Of a stretch of DNA of 7,877 bases, positions 5,030-7,877 are shown one piece after another. The stretch comes from Bacteroidales bacterium UBA1735 (GTDB lineage Bacteria > Bacteroidota > Bacteroidia > Bacteroidales > Paludibacteraceae). The DNA lies in assembly GCA_002315745.1 (NCBI GenBank), contig DCID01000054.1, positions 1 to 7,877 on the forward strand. The letters are read 5' to 3'. The notes under the pieces were generated by a model that was not told where the DNA came from, did not search any database, and worked only from the letters and a program-made list of their open reading frames with translations. Numbering within the stretch: position 1 is the first letter of the stretch; the number at the start of each line of letters is the position of its first letter. A program made the position numbers and the translations under genes.

Positions 5030-7783
5030 ATGGATTATAACTTTCAAGAAATAGAACAGAAATGGCAGGCCGAATGGGAAAAACAAGGCGCCTACCATGT
5101 TTCTAATCAAAGCGACAAGAAGCCGTTCTATGTGCTCGACATGTTCCCCTACCCTTCGGGTGCGGGACTGCACGTCGGCCACCCACTCGGTTACATCGCC
5201 AGCGATATCTATAGTCGTTACAAACGTCTTTGTGGCTTTAATGTGCTTCACCCAATGGGTTTTGACTCATATGGTCTGCCTGCTGAACAGTATGCTATCC
5301 AAACAGGGCAACACCCAGAGAAGACGACGATGCAGAACATCGCCCGCTACGTGGAGCAACTCAAGAAGATCGGCTTCTGCTACGATTGGGACCGCGAAGT
5401 CAAGACCTGTGACCCATCCTTCTATAAATGGACACAATGGGCATTCCGCCTGATGTTCAACTCCTACTACGACACCAAGTTGCAGAAAGCGCGTCCTATC
5501 AGCGAACTTATTGCTCAATGGGAAGCGAATGATCCGACCTGGAAAAGCCTATCGGAGAAAGAACAACAGGAGCGACTCATGAACTACCGTATCGCGTACT
5601 TGAGCGACACTAAGGTCAATTGGTGTCCCAAATTGGGCACGGTACTGGCTAATGATGAGGTAAGCGAAGGTCTATCCGTCCGTGGTGGTTACCCGGTAGA
5701 GCAACGCGTGATGCGTCAATGGAGTTTGCGTGTCAGCGCTTATGCTGGGCGTCTGCTCGAAGGCTTAGATCGTATCGACTGGACAGATTCGCTCAAAGAT
5801 ACACAACGTAACTGGATTGGCCGCTCCGAAGGCGCCGAGATGCAGTTCCAAATCAAAGGACAAGATACTCCATTCACCATCTTCACCACTCGCGCAGACA
5901 CGGTCTTTGGTGTGACCTTCATGGTACTAGCACCCGAGAGCGAATATGTATCACGTGTGGTTACCGACGCACAACGCGCCGAAGTGGAGACTTACCTTGA
6001 TCGCTGCAAGCATCGTACAGAACGTGAACGTATCGCCGACCGTAAGGTAACGGGGGTGTTTACCGGTAGTTATGCTATCAACCCACTCACGAACAGCGAG
6101 ATACCTATCTATATATCCGACTATGTGCTATCGGGTTACGGTACGGGTGCCATCATGGCCGTTCCTGCTCATGACAGCCGCGACTATGCATTTGCTAAGC
6201 ACTTCAACTTGCCGATCATCCCCTTGATCGAGGGTGCAGATGTGAGCGAAGAGAGTTTCGATGCCAAGGAAGGTAAGATGATCAACTCCGGTTTCCTCAA
6301 TGGACTCGAAGTCAAAGAGGCCATCGCTAAGATGAAGGAATATATCACCAACACGGGCATTGGTCGTGTCAAGGTTAATTATCGTCTGCGTGATGCCATT
6401 TTCTCTCGTCAGCGTTACTGGGGCGAACCTTTCCCTGTCTATTACAAGGACGGTATGCCCTACGTACTTCCCGAAGACCAACTGCCACTGACCTTACCCG
6501 AGGTATCGGACTTCAAGCCCACCGAGGATGGGCAACCACCATTAGGCAACGCCAAGGATTGGACATACGAAGGCTATCCACTCGAACTGTGTACCATGCC
6601 AGGATTCGCAGGATCGAGCGCCTATTACTTGCGGTATATGGATAACCACAATGATAAGGCATTGGTAGACAAAGAAGTCAATAAGTATTGGCGTCAGGTC
6701 AACCTCTATATCGGAGGAACCGAACACGCCACTGGGCACCTTATTTACAGCCGTTTCTGGAATAAATTCCTCTATGACCTCGGCTATATCTGCGAGGACG
6801 AGCCGTTCCAGAAACTGATCAACCAGGGTATGATTCAAGGTCGTTCGAACTTTGTTTATCGTTACATCGGCGAAGGCGCAACCGGTAACCTTTATGTCAG
6901 TTACAACCTCATCGATAATCCTGAATATAAGGACAAAGTGCAACCTATCCACGTCAATGTGAACATCGTTAAGAACGATATCCTCAACATTCAGGCGTTC
7001 CGCGACTGGATGCCTGAATATAAGCATGCTGAGTTCGTCTATGCCGACGGCACAACTGACCAAGATAATCCATATCTTGGCGCCCCTGCCGAGAAGCAGT
7101 ATATTTGCGGTTGGGCAATCGAGAAGATGTCTAAGTCGATGTTCAATGTCGTCAACCCAGACGATGTGGTGGCACAGTATGGTGCCGACACGCTCCGTTT
7201 GTACGAGATGTTTCTAGGCCCATTAGAGATGTCCAAACCATGGGACACTAATGGTATAGACGGCGTGCATCGTTTCCTGCGTAAGTTCTGGAACATGTAC
7301 GAAAACGTGTCTAATGACGAGCCCACTGCCGACGAACTCAAGTCTTTACATAAACTGATTAAGAAAATAACCTGGGATATTGAGAACTTCTCGTTCAACA
7401 CCTCCATCCCAGCCTTCATGATTGCAGCCAATGAGTTAGGTAAGTGCAATAAACGCGCTATTCTCGAACCTTTGGCTATTTTGATTGCTCCCTATGCTCC
7501 GCACATCGCCGAAGAGGCATGGCATCGTTGTGGTAACACGACATTCGTCATTGATGCCGCATGGCCTGTATGCAACGAAGCGTACTTGGAGGAAGCAACG
7601 ATTAAGTATCCTATTCAGTTCATGGGTAAGGTGAAGTTCACTTTGGATATCGCTAAAGATGCTACCAAAGAAGAAATAGAGAAGATCGTCATGAACGACG
7701 AACAGACCCTTAAACAATTGGCAGGTAATACTCCCAAGCGGGTCATCGTTGTACCCGGCAGAATAGTGAATATTGTAGTATAA
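5030..7783 (+). CDS. leuS: Leucyl-tRNA synthetase
   Basis: A 917-aa class Ia synthetase that charges tRNA-Leu in the cytoplasm. The Rossmann fold has the HIGH-type motif HVGH (48-51) inside PYPSGAGLHVGHPLGY, and the second signature KMSKS is at 699-703. The CP1 editing domain (about 220-420) has the Thr-rich TTRADT (286-291) and GTGAIMAVPAHDSRDYAF (371-388), including the Asp that positions leucine for hydrolysis of mischarged tRNA, so proofreading looks intact. LRDAIFSRQRYWGEPFP (452-468) and GGTEHATGH (562-570) line the catalytic core. An insertion at about 599-692, just before KMSKS, is the leucine-specific domain. Another at about 157-192 interrupts the zinc-domain region. Both are typical of Bacteroidota enzymes as I recall them and explain the length, greater than the roughly 860 aa of E. 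coli. The anticodon-binding and small C-terminal domains follow, ending RIVNIVV. The ATG directly follows the tkt stop with no SD site, so translation may be coupled. Confidence 0.98.
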   Translation: MDYNFQEIEQKWQAEWEKQGAYHVSNQSDKKPFYVLDMFPYPSGAGLHVGHPLGYIASDIYSRYKRLCGFNVLHPMGFDSYGLPAEQYAIQTGQHPEKTTMQNIARYVEQLKKIGFCYDWDREVKTCDPSFYKWTQWAFRLMFNSYYDTKLQKARPISELIAQWEANDPTWKSLSEKEQQERLMNYRIAYLSDTKVNWCPKLGTVLANDEVSEGLSVRGGYPVEQRVMRQWSLRVSAYAGRLLEGLDRIDWTDSLKDTQRNWIGRSEGAEMQFQIKGQDTPFTIFTTRADTVFGVTFMVLAPESEYVSRVVTDAQRAEVETYLDRCKHRTERERIADRKVTGVFTGSYAINPLTNSEIPIYISDYVLSGYGTGAIMAVPAHDSRDYAFAKHFNLPIIPLIEGADVSEESFDAKEGKMINSGFLNGLEVKEAIAKMKEYITNTGIGRVKVNYRLRDAIFSRQRYWGEPFPVYYKDGMPYVLPEDQLPLTLPEVSDFKPTEDGQPPLGNAKDWTYEGYPLELCTMPGFAGSSAYYLRYMDNHNDKALVDKEVNKYWRQVNLYIGGTEHATGHLIYSRFWNKFLYDLGYICEDEPFQKLINQGMIQGRSNFVYRYIGEGATGNLYVSYNLIDNPEYKDKVQPIHVNVNIVKNDILNIQAFRDWMPEYKHAEFVYADGTTDQDNPYLGAPAEKQYICGWAIEKMSKSMFNVVNPDDVVAQYGADTLRLYEMFLGPLEMSKPWDTNGIDGVHRFLRKFWNMYENVSNDEPTADELKSLHKLIKKITWDIENFSFNTSIPAFMIAANELGKCNKRAILEPLAILIAPYAPHIAEEAWHRCGNTTFVIDAAWPVCNEAYLEEATIKYPIQFMGKVKFTLDIAKDATKEEIEKIVMNDEQTLKQLAGNTPKRVIVVPGRIVNIVV

Positions 7784-7785
7784 AA

Positions 7786-7808
7786 AAGGAGAGCGAAATG
7801 CTCTCCTT
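7786..7808 (-). terminator. Intrinsic terminator of tRNA-Lys, between convergent genes
   Basis: AAGGAGAGC (7786-7794) pairs with GCTCTCCTT (7800-7808) around a 5-base loop. On the minus strand the stem is followed by six T residues (complement of 7782-7787), a textbook terminator that starts 2 bases after the tRNA 3' end. The T run overlaps the leuS stop codon (7781-7783). On the plus strand the tail is only TTGTG, so termination of leuS would be weaker, though the same hairpin may still define its mRNA end. Confidence 0.85.
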
Positions 7809-7809
7809 G

Positions 7810-7877
7810 TGATCCAGCTGGGGCTCGAACCCAGGACCCCATCCTTAAAAGGGATGTGCTCTACCTGCTGAGCTACT
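7810..7877 (-). tRNA. tRNA-Lys(UUU), 5' end cut by the window edge
   Basis: The minus strand reads as a tRNA: a D arm GCTC...GAGC with GG in an 8-base loop, an anticodon stem CATCC/GGATG, loop CTTTTAA with U33 and anticodon TTT, a 5-base variable loop (GGGTC), a T arm CTGGG-TTCGAGC-CCCAG, an acceptor strand CTGGATC and discriminator A73 at position 7810. The last two window bases supply acceptor positions 6 and 7 (AG), which pair with the first two bases of the 3' acceptor strand, so exactly five bases are missing (GATCC expected). CCA is not encoded (the next bases are CAA), so it must be added enzymatically. Anticodon UUU reads AAA and AAG. It is convergent with leuS. Confidence 0.95.

Larger units (their letters stand above)
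1041..7783 (+). other. Predicted five-gene operon: DUF7935-like, DUF6452-like, DUF6048-like, tkt, leuS
   Basis: Five plus-strand genes follow the promoter with gaps of 12, 24, 17 and 0 bases. There is no terminator hairpin or recognisable promoter in any gap, so co-transcription is the simplest reading. An extra promoter inside the third gene that raises tkt and leuS expression cannot be excluded, because housekeeping enzymes usually need more transcript than envelope orphans. The right end is the hairpin shared with tRNA-Lys. Confidence 0.65.

Noticed and set aside
6542..7063. 173-aa open frame on the minus strand inside leuS
   Set aside because: Antisense to the leucine-specific domain region of leuS, with no family signature. 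It is a shadow of the coding frame.
5186..7150. Insertions in LeuS as an unusual domain fusion
   Set aside because: The extra segments near residues 157-192 and 599-692 match what I recall of other Bacteroidota LeuS proteins, so they are lineage-typical.
7810..7877. tRNA-Lys as an integration (att) site
   Set aside because: No integrase gene, no direct repeat of the tRNA 3' end elsewhere in the window, and the neighbouring sequence on this side is the housekeeping gene leuS.

Overview
The window looks like a chromosomal segment from a member of the order Bacteroidales (phylum Bacteroidota). Evidence for this is a Bacteroides-type promoter (TTTG, a 20-base spacer, then TACCTTTG), very little use of Shine-Dalgarno sites, three protein families that I know mainly from this phylum, and transketolase and leucyl-tRNA synthetase sequences of the Bacteroides type. 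I cannot name the family or genus from this sequence alone.

Left part (1-1001). The window opens inside the 3' end of a gene whose product ends in a winged-helix DNA-binding domain. This resembles the C-terminus of the large primase/helicase-like DUF3987 proteins common in Bacteroidales. It is followed by a gene-free stretch of about 350 bases holding five separate clusters of short tandem repeats with 8-9, 10, 10, 11 and 9 bp spacing. The first cluster folds into a hairpin. Next come a small, very basic protein of unknown function (132 aa) and a strong, symmetric intrinsic terminator.

Central and right part (1041-7783). A canonical Bacteroidales promoter precedes five tightly packed plus-strand genes that probably form one operon: a membrane-anchored DUF7935-like protein, a DUF6452-like lipoprotein, a DUF6048-like outer-membrane beta-barrel candidate, transketolase (tkt) and leucyl-tRNA synthetase (leuS). 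Gaps are 12, 24, 17 and 0 bases. The three uncharacterised genes lie in one reading frame and are separated only by single stop codons and short gaps. tkt and leuS share another frame and are separated by a single TAA. The operon thus links envelope proteins of unknown function to central carbon metabolism and translation.

Right edge (7784-7877). A convergent tRNA-Lys(UUU) gene on the minus strand is cut by the window end. A hairpin between it and leuS is an excellent terminator for the tRNA and a weak one for leuS.

Overall this is mostly housekeeping sequence. I see no complete mobile element, CRISPR array, defence system or biosynthetic cluster. The one structure that ordinary annotation does not explain is the phased micro-repeat ladder at 204-515, between the winged-helix gene and the basic orphan protein.
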